NCBI GenBank assembly: GCA_036268425.1
Contig: DATAUE010000049.1
Coordinates: 9,716-73,715, forward strand
DNA length: 64,000 nt
Direction of reading: 5' to 3'
Origin: DATARH01 sp036268425
Lineage (GTDB): Bacteria > Pseudomonadota > Alphaproteobacteria > ATCC43930 > CGMCC-115725
This document shows positions 16,229 to 24,187 of this stretch, one piece after another; the stretch's first letter is position 1, and each line of letters opens with the position of its first letter. The position numbers and the translations under genes were made by a program. Below the pieces are notes generated by a model, which was not told the DNA's origin, ran no database searches, and was given only the letters and a program-made list of their open reading frames with translations.

Positions 16229-17275
16229 TCAGTCGACGGGAACGCGGAACCCGATATCGCCCTCGCGCTCGATCTGGTGGACCAGCTCGATCTCCCAGCG
16301 CAGATAGCGTTCGCGCGCGCCTTCGCCGGCATAAGGGTCATAGGGGCGGCGCCAGCAATCATCGGGCGTATCGGCCATCGCCTCGCGGTCCTTGACGAGC
16401 GGCAGTCCGGCATCGCGCCACGCCGCAGTGCCGCCTTCCAGCACCCGCATTTCGGCAAAACCATGCGCTGCAAGATCAGCCGGAATCAGGTCTGCGGCGG
16501 CAAGCCGCGCGAGAGCCGCATCCGGCGAGGTCAGCACGAGAACCCGCCGTCGCGTCACTTGCGCGAGGCTACCGGGCATCCGGGCGCGCACCGCAAACCA
16601 TGCGCCGGGAATGTGGCCGCCTTCATAGGCGATGCTCGATGCGAAATCGACGATGCTTGCCTCACCCTGGTCGAGCAGCGCCTTGAGTTCGGCCGGCGCG
16701 ATTGTTGCCGTCTTGACCTGTTCCATCGTCGAAATGGCAGGCCGCGCCGCGCCGTGCACCAGCGGTCTTCCAGCGAGCCCGCCATCGAGCACATAGACTT
16801 CCGGCCAGCGGCCGTCCAAGTCCAGCACCCGGCCGCTCACCAGCGCCGGCATCCCGGTCGTGTCGAGCGGCGCGATATTGCCGCCGGGCGGCAATTCCGG
16901 CGCGCCAAGCCGATGAAACGGCCCGAACACCGTTGATTCAGTGGCGCCCTCGGGTTTGCGGTGGTCGAGCAGATCGACCACCATCGACACGCCCAGCGTG
17001 TCGGAAAACAGGATGAATTCCTGCCGCTTGTCGCTGCACATCCGGCCGGCTTCGGTCAGGATTTCGATCGCCTGGAACCACTCGGCCTCGGTCAATTCCA
17101 CGTCTTTGACAAAGGCGTGCAGGTGGCCGATCAGGCTCAGCATGATCTGCCGCAGCCGTGGGTCGGGCGTTTCCGCGAAGCGTGCCAGCACCTCCGCGGT
17201 GATGTCATTTTCAGTCTTGTTGCGCTGTTCCTCGTTCTGTCCGCCGGGCTGTCCGCCGTTCTGTCCGCCGGGCAT
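16229..17275 (-). CDS. Chimera: intradiol dioxygenase N-terminus fused to rhodanese C-terminus
   Basis: Residues 1-156 are the N-terminal helical (dimerisation) domain of a catechol/hydroxyquinol 1,2-dioxygenase: ITAEVLARFAETPDPRLRQI, CSDKRQEFILFSDTLGVSMV, TESTVFGPFH and the first core strand ALVSGRVLDLDGR. At residue 157 the sequence changes abruptly to a rhodanese protein: WPEVYVLDGGLAGRPLV, then a last rhodanese-like domain (GGHIPGAWFAVRARMPG) and the tail YDPYAGEGARERYLRWEIEL. All iron ligands of the dioxygenase are missing, and the last rhodanese domain has no active-site cysteine, so neither activity is expected. The missing halves are in the divergent gene at 17406-18983. The GGAGG before the ATG suggests it is translated. 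Confidence 0.9.
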   Translation of the reverse strand: MPGGQNGGQPGGQNEEQRNKTENDITAEVLARFAETPDPRLRQIMLSLIGHLHAFVKDVELTEAEWFQAIEILTEAGRMCSDKRQEFILFSDTLGVSMVVDLLDHRKPEGATESTVFGPFHRLGAPELPPGGNIAPLDTTGMPALVSGRVLDLDGRWPEVYVLDGGLAGRPLVHGAARPAISTMEQVKTATIAPAELKALLDQGEASIVDFASSIAYEGGHIPGAWFAVRARMPGSLAQVTRRRVLVLTSPDAALARLAAADLIPADLAAHGFAEMRVLEGGTAAWRDAGLPLVKDREAMADTPDDCWRRPYDPYAGEGARERYLRWEIELVHQIEREGDIGFRVPVD

Positions 17276-18470
17276 CGCATGCCTCCGCCTGTTTGTCGGC
17301 CGCGCCCGGCCGTTCGCTGCATCCTACCCGATCAGATGATTTGCGGCGCGCCTGATGGCGGCGGGCTTGTTATGCTGGAGTCACGACAGGGCCAGGGAGA
17401 TAGGCATGGCAGCGACCAGCGGAGATAACGGTGCAACCGGCAACCGCGTCACACCGCAAGCGGTGCGCGCGATGCTGCGCGATGGCGATGAGATCGCGTT
17501 TCTCGATGTCCGCGAGGAAGGCGTCTTTTCCGAAGCGGGACATCCGTTTTTCGCCCATTCGGTGCCGCTTTCCCGCCTGGAGTTGATGATTGGCGACCTC
17601 GTACCACGTCACGGCACGCGCCTCGTCGTGCATGACGGCGGCGCCGAAGGACTGGCGGAGCGGGCCGCCGCAAAACTCGCCGCGCTCGGGTATCGCGATG
17701 TCGCGGTCATGGCGGGGGGCGCACCGGCCTGGGGTGCGGCCGGGTTCGAGCTGTTCACCGGCGTCAACGTGCCGAGCAAGGCGTTCGGCGAACTGGTCGA
17801 GCATCGCTGCGGCACACCGCACATCGCCGCCGCCGAACTGAAGCGGCGCATCGATGCCGGTGAAAAAGTGCTGATCGTCGATAGCCGCCCGATCGGTGAA
17901 TTCCGCAACATGAGCATTCCCGGCGCTTTCGACTGCCCCGGCGCCGAACTGGTCTACCGGGTGCCCGACAAGGTGCCCGAACCAGACACGCTGGTTGTCG
18001 TCAACTGCGCCGGCCGCACCCGCAGCATCATCGGCGCGCAATCGCTGCGCAATGCGCGGCTGGCGAACCCGGTGATGGCGCTGGAAAACGGCACGATGGG
18101 CTGGGAGCTGGCCGGGCTGCAACTGGCGCGCGGCCGCGAGGAGGCGCTGCCGGTACCGTCGCCCGCAGGGCTCGCCAAGGCGCATGCCTTGGCCGACGAT
18201 GTCGCGGCGCGCTTTGGCATCCAGCGCATCGACGATGCGGCGTTCGCCCGGCTCACCGGCGAAGCGGCACAGCGCACGCTTTATGTGTTCGACGTGCGCA
18301 GCCCCGAGGAATACGCCGCCGGGCATCTTGCAACGGCCCGTTCGGCGCCCGGCGGCCAGCTGGTCCAGGCGACGGACGTCTACATGGCGACGCGCAACGC
18401 TCGCATCGTGCTGGTCGACGATGACGGCGTGCGCTCGGTAATGACCGGATCATGGCTGGTGCAGATGGGC
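16808..18470. other. Inferred inverted segment swapping two gene 5' halves
   Basis: Both junctions fall exactly on codon boundaries (16807/16808 on the minus-strand gene, 18470/18471 on the plus-strand gene). Reversing this 1663-base block would join the dioxygenase N-terminus to its C-terminus (DLDGR+PIAGAELDVWQ) and the rhodanese N-terminus to its C-terminus (WLVQMG+WPEVYVLDGG), giving proteins of about 326 and 547 residues. The block contains both gene starts and the divergent promoters. The ends share only two identical bases (GC); no long inverted repeats are seen. Confidence 0.8.
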
Positions 18471-18983
18471 CCGATCGCCGGCGCCGAACTCGATGTCTGG
18501 CAGGCGCAGAGCAATGGCCTTTACGATTCGCAAGACAAGAAGCTCGACGGGCTGCACATGCGCGGCAAATTCCGCACCGACGATGACGGCTGCTATTTCT
18601 TGCGCACGGTGCGGCCGGTCAATTACCCGATTCCATCGGACGGGCCGGTCGGCGCAATGCTGCAGGCGACGGGGCGGCACCCTTGGCGCCCGGCGCATAT
18701 TCATTTTGTCGTGTCGGCTGCGGGCTACGAGCCGGTGACCACACATATCTTCGACCGCACCGACCCGTATCTCGCCAGCGATGCGGTTTTTGCCGTGAAG
18801 GATGCGTTGGTGGTTGATTTCACCCGGCATGAAACGCCCGACCCACGGGCCGCCGCGGCTGGCATTGCCGGCCCTTATCTGACGACGGAATTCGATTTCC
18901 GACTGGATGCCGCGATGGCCGAGGCACCCGCAACGGCCATTGACGCACAGCGTCGTCTCGCCGCATTGGGCGTACGGACGTAG
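17406..18983 (+). CDS. Chimera: rhodanese domains fused to intradiol dioxygenase catalytic half
   Basis: Residues 1-355 are rhodanese-like: a first domain whose catalytic position is not cysteine (LVVHDGGAEGLAE), a second with an intact loop VVNCAGRTRS, and the start of a third (IVLVDDDGVRSVMTGSWLVQ, no Cys). From residue 356 the protein is the C-terminal catalytic half of an intradiol ring-cleavage dioxygenase: PIAGAELDVWQAQSNGLYDS, then TVRPVNYPIPSDGPVG and HPWRPAHIHF. These carry the two Tyr and two His iron ligands. The N-terminal helical domain of the enzyme is missing and lies in the divergent gene. I start at ATG 17406 with an AGGGAGA site upstream. Iron binding could survive, but dimer formation should be lost. 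Confidence 0.9.
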   Translation: MAATSGDNGATGNRVTPQAVRAMLRDGDEIAFLDVREEGVFSEAGHPFFAHSVPLSRLELMIGDLVPRHGTRLVVHDGGAEGLAERAAAKLAALGYRDVAVMAGGAPAWGAAGFELFTGVNVPSKAFGELVEHRCGTPHIAAAELKRRIDAGEKVLIVDSRPIGEFRNMSIPGAFDCPGAELVYRVPDKVPEPDTLVVVNCAGRTRSIIGAQSLRNARLANPVMALENGTMGWELAGLQLARGREEALPVPSPAGLAKAHALADDVAARFGIQRIDDAAFARLTGEAAQRTLYVFDVRSPEEYAAGHLATARSAPGGQLVQATDVYMATRNARIVLVDDDGVRSVMTGSWLVQMGPIAGAELDVWQAQSNGLYDSQDKKLDGLHMRGKFRTDDDGCYFLRTVRPVNYPIPSDGPVGAMLQATGRHPWRPAHIHFVVSAAGYEPVTTHIFDRTDPYLASDAVFAVKDALVVDFTRHETPDPRAAAAGIAGPYLTTEFDFRLDAAMAEAPATAIDAQRRLAALGVRT

Positions 18984-19128
18984 CGCCAGGGTTGGGCCAA
19001 CTGTCGGCCAGGCCGGCTGCGGCACGGGACTTAATTGTTGGACATAATTGAAGACGCCGTGCGGCCTGTTATGATGACTGGTCGAAAATTCGACTGGGGC
19101 GTCGCAAAGTACAGGGCTGGAGGACGAA

Positions 19129-19650
19129 ATGGCTGGCAACCCCTCTGACTTCTCGTGGATCGAGGGGTGGGAGGAAACCGATCGCGACGCGACCCACGGT
19201 GATCGCCGGGAAGCCGAGCGGCTGATGGCGTATTGGGATCGTAAAATCGCTGTGCTCGGCAGTGAGGCGACGATTGCGGCACTGGATCTTGATCAGATCA
19301 GCAGCAGGGACTGGTCGAACCGTTTTCTGATCTCGGTCGATCCGGTGATTGAGCGGTCGGCTCTGATCGTCTATGGCCCTAAATTTGCCCGCCTCCTGTC
19401 TTTGCCTGAGCAGGCGCGCCCGGAATTGCCGCTGTTGCGCCAGTTGCCGCAGCGCTATGGCGAGGTTTTCATGCAGGGCTGCGCTCAGGCGCAGCGCGAG
19501 CTGATCCCGATTCGCCTCGAAGGCAAGGTCGTGCGCTACGACAGCAAGATCGAGCAATACCGAATCATCTTTGTTCCGATCGGCATCAAGCCCAATTCGC
19601 TGACCTGTTTTGCCTTCGGCGCCTTCAGCTATCGGGTTGACGAACCCTGA
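19129..19650 (+). CDS. PAS-like protein of unknown role
   Basis: A 173-residue protein with GGAGGA ahead of its ATG. The pattern resembles the short alphaproteobacterial PAS-type proteins: an initial AYWDRKI helix, SNRFLISVDPVIERSALIVY, a LLRQLPQRYGEVF helix, then paired strands EYRIIFVPIGIKP-like ending FAFGAFSYRVDEP. No output domain, membrane helix or signal peptide is present. It could be a stand-alone sensory domain or adaptor. Family assignment is tentative. Confidence 0.55.
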   Translation: MAGNPSDFSWIEGWEETDRDATHGDRREAERLMAYWDRKIAVLGSEATIAALDLDQISSRDWSNRFLISVDPVIERSALIVYGPKFARLLSLPEQARPELPLLRQLPQRYGEVFMQGCAQAQRELIPIRLEGKVVRYDSKIEQYRIIFVPIGIKPNSLTCFAFGAFSYRVDEP

Positions 19651-19830
19651 TCGGGGCTGCTGCCGCGCCGCGCAGAAGGCGGTGCAGCCGAAAGGCTTGA
19701 AGAAAACGCGATACGCCGGTCGAAAAACGTTCGCTTGTGAGGTGAGGAAGCGGATCGTCTCTCGCCACCGCGGTCCGGCGGCCGTAAAATCGAGTTTCCG
19801 TCCAACTTTTGAAGTATTGCGATCGTCGCC

Positions 19831-21063
19831 ATGCCCGAAGAGTTTTATCGCATCAAGCGCCTGCCGCCCTATGTCTTCGCCGAAGTCAACGCGTTGAAGG
19901 CACGAGCTCGCGCTGAGGGCCGGGATGTGATCGATCTCGGGATGGGGAACCCCGATGGGCCGACCCCAGCGCACATCGTCGCCAAGCTGGTCGAAGCGGT
20001 GCAGAACCCAAAGACTCACGGTTATTCGACCTCGCGCGGCATTACCGGCCTGCGCCGGGCCTATGCCGCATATTACGCGCGGCGTTTCAATGTCGAGCTT
20101 GACCCTGAGCGCGAGATCATCGTCACGCTGGGATCGAAGGAGGGGCTGGCAAATCTGGCGCAAGCGATTACCGCGCCCGGCGACACGATCCTGGTGCCGA
20201 ACCCGTGCTACCCGATTCACGCGTTCGGTTTCATCATGGCCGGCGCCTCGGTGCGCCATGTGCCGATCGGGCCGGGGGTCGATTTCCTCGGTGAATTGAA
20301 AAAGGCGGTGCAGCACAGCATTCCGGCCCCGCTCGCCATTGTGCTGAATTTTCCGGCGAACCCGACAGCGCAGACTGTCGACCTCGATTTCTATGCGGAG
20401 ATCGTCGATTTCTGCCGGCACCACAACATCATCGTGCTGTCCGACCTCGCCTATGCCGAAATCTATTTCGACGATGCCAAGCCGCCGCCCTCAATCCTCG
20501 AAGTGCCGGGGGCCCGCGACGTAGCGGTCGAGTTTACGTCGCTCAGCAAGACCTATTCGATGGCGGGCTGGCGCATCGGCTTCGCGGTCGGCAACGCGCG
20601 GCTGATCGCGGCACTGGGCCGAGTCAAATCCTATCTTGATTATGGCGCGTTCACGCCGATCCAGGTCGCGGCGACCGCGGCGCTCAACGGCCCGCAGGAA
20701 TGCGTCGCGGAAATCCGCGAGCGCTACAAGGCGCGGAGGGATGTGCTGATTGACGGGCTGAAGCAAGCCGGCTGGGATGTCGCACCGCCCGATGCCTCGA
20801 TGTTCGCCTGGGCGCCGATTCCCGAGGAATACCGCAAGCTCGGCACGATGGCGTTTTCCAAGCTGCTGCTGGAGCGCGCCAATGTGGCTGTCGCACCGGG
20901 GGTCGGGTTCGGCGAATACGGTGAGGGCTTTGTCCGCATCGCGCTGGTCGAAAACCGCCAGCGCTTGCGTCAGGCCACCCGCAACATCAAGGCATTCCTC
21001 GCCGGCCGCAATGATACCCCGGAAGTGCGCCGCGCCGAACGGATGGTCGTGGCCGCGAAATAA
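19831..21063 (+). CDS. alaC: PLP-dependent aminotransferase, AlaC type
   Basis: A class I/II aminotransferase of 410 residues, most like AlaC, which makes alanine from pyruvate and glutamate; LL-diaminopimelate aminotransferases are close relatives. The cofactor lysine is in SLSKTYSMAGWRIGFAVGN. Other landmarks are DLGMGNPDGPTP, GSKEGLANLAQAI, NPCYPIHAFGF, NFPANPTAQTVD, VLSDLAYAEIYFD and VRIALVENRQRLRQA. It is monocistronic, with 180 bases upstream holding no gene. Confidence 0.9.
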   Translation: MPEEFYRIKRLPPYVFAEVNALKARARAEGRDVIDLGMGNPDGPTPAHIVAKLVEAVQNPKTHGYSTSRGITGLRRAYAAYYARRFNVELDPEREIIVTLGSKEGLANLAQAITAPGDTILVPNPCYPIHAFGFIMAGASVRHVPIGPGVDFLGELKKAVQHSIPAPLAIVLNFPANPTAQTVDLDFYAEIVDFCRHHNIIVLSDLAYAEIYFDDAKPPPSILEVPGARDVAVEFTSLSKTYSMAGWRIGFAVGNARLIAALGRVKSYLDYGAFTPIQVAATAALNGPQECVAEIRERYKARRDVLIDGLKQAGWDVAPPDASMFAWAPIPEEYRKLGTMAFSKLLLERANVAVAPGVGFGEYGEGFVRIALVENRQRLRQATRNIKAFLAGRNDTPEVRRAERMVVAAK

Positions 21064-21196
21064 AAGACGAGCAGCCGGGACCGCGCCGGGGTGACGAACA
21101 CGATGGGTTTTCGCGCCGCTCGGAATCCCGGTGTGGGCCTGCATTGACTTCGCGCGGACTGCTCCCTATGTTCCGCGGCTCGCGAGGGACTGGATT

Positions 21197-21322
21197 ATGA
21201 AAATTGTCAATTCTTTGAAGACATTGAAAAAGCGCGACAAGAATTGTCGCGTAGTGCGGCGCAAAGGCCGCGTCTACGTCATCAACAAGGTCAATCCGCG
21301 CTTCAAGGCCCGCCAGGGCTGA
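21197..21322 (+). CDS. rpmJ: 50S ribosomal protein L36, zinc-free form
   Basis: A 41-residue basic protein: MKIVNSLKTLKKRDKNCRVV followed by RRKGRVYVINKVNPRFKARQ. It matches the YkgO/C-minus class of L36, with one cysteine and no CxxC zinc ribbon. It sits alone, 28 bases before glcD, and the two could be cotranscribed. The larger frame from 21131 adds unrelated residues. Confidence 0.95.
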   Translation: MKIVNSLKTLKKRDKNCRVVRRKGRVYVINKVNPRFKARQG

Positions 21323-21350
21323 CCGCTCGGGTCGCGCGGGACCCCCACAC

Positions 21351-22838
21351 ATGGAAATGCCGGCGCCCGATGTCGCGGTCATCGCACGGCGCGACGAGAT
21401 CGCTGCAGCATTGCGGCAGATCATCTCCGGTGAAGGCGTTATCGTTTCCGAACCGGAACGCCGCGCGTACGAAAGCGATGGGCTGACCGCCTACCGCCAA
21501 TCACCACTGGTGGTCGCGCTACCGTCGACCGTCGCGCAAGTATCGGCGGTGTTGCGCTATTGCCGTGACGAAAAGATAAAGGTGGTGCCGCGCGGCGCCG
21601 GTACGTCGCTGTCGGGGGGTGCTTTGCCTCTGGCTGACGGCGTGCTGCTCGGCCTCGGCAAATTCAACCGTATCCTCGACATCGACTACGACAATCGTTG
21701 CGTCGTGGTGCAGCCGGGCGTCACCAATCTCGGCATCAGCCATGCGGTGGCCGGCGCCGGCTTTTATTATGCGCCCGACCCGTCGAGCCAGATCGCCTGC
21801 TCGATCGGCGGCAATGTCGCGGAGAATTCGGGCGGAGTGCATTGCCTTAAGTACGGTCTCACCACCAACAATCTGCTCGGCCTCGAAATCGTGCTGATTG
21901 ATGGCGACGTCGTGCGCCTCGGCGGCAAGCATTTCGATGCCGAGGGATACGACCTGATGGGGGTGATGACCGGCTCCGAGGGGCTGCTGGGGGTCGTCAC
22001 CGAAGTCACCGTGCGTATTTTGAAAAAGCCGACGACGGCCCGAGCGCTGCTGATCGGTTTTGCCGAGACCGAGGATGCCGGCAACTGTGTCGCCGCGGTG
22101 ATCGGCGCCGGCATCATTCCAGGCGGCATGGAAATGATGGACCGGCCGGCAATTCATGCCGCCGAAGCCTTTGTCAATGTCGGCTACCCGCTCGATGTCG
22201 AGGCCCTCCTGATCGTCGAACTGGACGGGCCGGAAACCGAAGTTGATCATCTGATCGGCCGGGTCGAGGGCATCGCCCGCGACAACCATGCGCGCTCGGT
22301 TCGCATCAGCACCAACGAGGCCGAACGGCTTGCGTTCTGGTCCGGGCGGAAGGCGGCGTTTCCGGCGGTCGGCCGCATCTCGCCCGATTATTACTGCATG
22401 GACGGCACGATCCCGCGCGCCCGGCTTGCCGAGGTGCTGGTTCGGATGCGCGAATTGTCGGCGCAATATGGTCTCGGCGTCGCCAACGTGTTTCATGCCG
22501 GCGACGGTAATCTGCACCCGCTGATCCTTTACGACGCCAACAAGCCGGGCGAGATCGAACGAGCCGAGGAATTCGGCGCGGATATTCTGCGACTGTGCGT
22601 CGCGGTGGGCGGCGTGCTGACCGGCGAGCATGGTGTCGGCGTCGAAAAGCGCGACCTGATGCCCGCGATGTTCAACGAAATCGACCTGGCGCAGCAGCAG
22701 CGCCTCAAATGCGCCTTCGATCCCGACGGCCTGCTGAACCCGGGCAAAGTTTTTCCAGAACTGCACCGGTGTGCCGAACTCGGCCGGCTGCACGTTCATG
22801 CTGGGCATCTGCCGCACCCGGACCTGCCGCGATTCTAG
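21351..22838 (+). CDS. glcD: Glycolate oxidase FAD-binding subunit
   Basis: The flavin subunit of glycolate dehydrogenase/oxidase, which turns glycolate into glyoxylate. The VAO-type FAD domain shows VVPRGAGTSLSGGALPLADG, QPGVTNLGISHAVAGAGFYY, DPSSQIACSIGGNVAENSGG and MTGSEGLLGVVTEVTVRIL. The C-terminal cap carries VFHAGDGNLHPLILYD and GGVLTGEHGVGVEKRDLM. At 495 residues it is full length. It leads the glcDEF cluster, 102 bases ahead of glcE. No glcC-type regulator is adjacent. Confidence 0.95.
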   Translation: MEMPAPDVAVIARRDEIAAALRQIISGEGVIVSEPERRAYESDGLTAYRQSPLVVALPSTVAQVSAVLRYCRDEKIKVVPRGAGTSLSGGALPLADGVLLGLGKFNRILDIDYDNRCVVVQPGVTNLGISHAVAGAGFYYAPDPSSQIACSIGGNVAENSGGVHCLKYGLTTNNLLGLEIVLIDGDVVRLGGKHFDAEGYDLMGVMTGSEGLLGVVTEVTVRILKKPTTARALLIGFAETEDAGNCVAAVIGAGIIPGGMEMMDRPAIHAAEAFVNVGYPLDVEALLIVELDGPETEVDHLIGRVEGIARDNHARSVRISTNEAERLAFWSGRKAAFPAVGRISPDYYCMDGTIPRARLAEVLVRMRELSAQYGLGVANVFHAGDGNLHPLILYDANKPGEIERAEEFGADILRLCVAVGGVLTGEHGVGVEKRDLMPAMFNEIDLAQQQRLKCAFDPDGLLNPGKVFPELHRCAELGRLHVHAGHLPHPDLPRF

Positions 22839-22940
22839 AAAATTGACGCTAAGGGGGCGAAGGACACACAGAGGACGCGATGGCGTCGCGCCGTCCGCGA
22901 AACCGTGGCGGCCGCTGTGCCGAGGGTTTAAGTCTTCTGC

Positions 22941-24185
22941 ATGACGCGTTTCGCACCCGCCGACCTGCACGAATTGCGCGACGCCATCAGTGCGGCGCTG
23001 GTGGTGCAGGAGCCGCTGGAATTGGTTGGCGGCGCGTCGAAAACTCGCCTCGGACGGCCGTTGCAAACCGCGCATACCCTCGACCTGTCGCGGCTCAGCG
23101 GCATCCGGGATTATGCACCGAACGAACTCGTGCTGACCGCTGCCGCTGCTACGCCGCTCTCTGATATCGAGCGGGCGCTTGTCGAGGCCGGGCAGATGCT
23201 GGCCTTTGAGCCGCCGGATTGGCGCGGTCTGCTCGATGCCGGCGCAAGCGGCACGACCGGGCCGACCCTTGGGGGAGTCCTCGCGTGCAATCTCTCGGGG
23301 CCGCGGCGTCCGAAAGCCGGTGCGGCGCGCGACCATTTTCTGGGGTTTTGCGGGGTCAGCGGCCGCGGCGAAATCTTCAAGGCCGGTGGCAAGGTCGTCA
23401 AGAACGTAACCGGTTATGACCTGAGCAAGCTGATGGCGGGGTCCTACGGCACGCTGGCGGCGCTCGAAGAAGTTACGGTCAAAGTGTTGCCGCGGCCCGA
23501 GGCCGTCGCAACGCTGTTGTTTACCGGCCTCGAGCCGGCCGCCGGGTCACGCCTGATGTCTGCGGCGATCGGGTCGCCGCATGAGGTCTCCGGCGCCGCC
23601 TACCTGCCGGCGGCAATCCCGATGCCCCTCGCGGTGCCGGCGCCAGATGCCGGCATTGTTGCATTGCGGATCGAAGGGCCGACGCCGTCGGTCGCGGCTC
23701 GCCGCACCAGCCTGTTGCGCGAACATGCCGGCACGAAGGCGGCGGAGACCCTGGCTGAATCGGAATCTGCCGCGTTCTGGCGAGCGATCGGCGAGGCGGC
23801 GCCTCTCACACCGCCGCTGGCGGCATCGGATGCGCGGGCGGTATGGCGTATTTCGGTGGCGCCGGCTCGCGGCGTCGAAATAGCCGAGGCAATCGCGCGC
23901 ATGCTTTATGCGGCGTGGTTTCTCGATTGGGGCGGCGGTTTGCTGTGGGTAGCGGTTCCTGATTCGGGCGACGCCGGCAGTGCCGTCATCCGCGGCGCCA
24001 TTCGTGGTGCGGATGGGCGTGGCACCGGCCATGCGACACTGGTCAAGGGTTCGCCGGGGCTGCGCCGCAGCATTGCCGTGTTCGAGCCGCAACCGCCGGC
24101 GCTCGCCGCGTTGTCTCGCCGCGTCAAAGAGGCGTTCGACCCGCATCATATCCTGAATCCCGGCCGCATGGTCGAAGGCAGCTAA
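22941..24185 (+). CDS. glcE: Glycolate oxidase subunit GlcE
   Basis: A second FAD-binding subunit. It has LELVGGASKTRLGRPL, TLGGVLACNLSGPRRPKAG, RDHFLGFCGVSGRGEIFKAG and KNVTGYDLSKLMAGSYGTLA, all standard for GlcE. It is 414 residues and ends ARIVKEAFDPHHILNPGRM-like. It sits two bases before glcF, so the two are tightly coupled. Confidence 0.94.
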   Translation: MTRFAPADLHELRDAISAALVVQEPLELVGGASKTRLGRPLQTAHTLDLSRLSGIRDYAPNELVLTAAAATPLSDIERALVEAGQMLAFEPPDWRGLLDAGASGTTGPTLGGVLACNLSGPRRPKAGAARDHFLGFCGVSGRGEIFKAGGKVVKNVTGYDLSKLMAGSYGTLAALEEVTVKVLPRPEAVATLLFTGLEPAAGSRLMSAAIGSPHEVSGAAYLPAAIPMPLAVPAPDAGIVALRIEGPTPSVAARRTSLLREHAGTKAAETLAESESAAFWRAIGEAAPLTPPLAASDARAVWRISVAPARGVEIAEAIARMLYAAWFLDWGGGLLWVAVPDSGDAGSAVIRGAIRGADGRGTGHATLVKGSPGLRRSIAVFEPQPPALAALSRRVKEAFDPHHILNPGRMVEGS

Positions 24186-24187
24186 GC

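Noticed and set aside
16229..18983. Interpreting each chimera as a normal multidomain protein
   Set aside because: The exact complementarity of the missing halves and the loss of all iron ligands in one and the helical domain in the other argue for inversion rather than designed fusions.
19069..20424. 451-codon minus-strand frame opposite the PAS-like gene and alaC
   Set aside because: Overlaps two better-supported genes and shows no family similarity.
21519..23336. 605-codon minus-strand frame opposite glcD
   Set aside because: Antisense shadow with biased composition and no recognisable domain.
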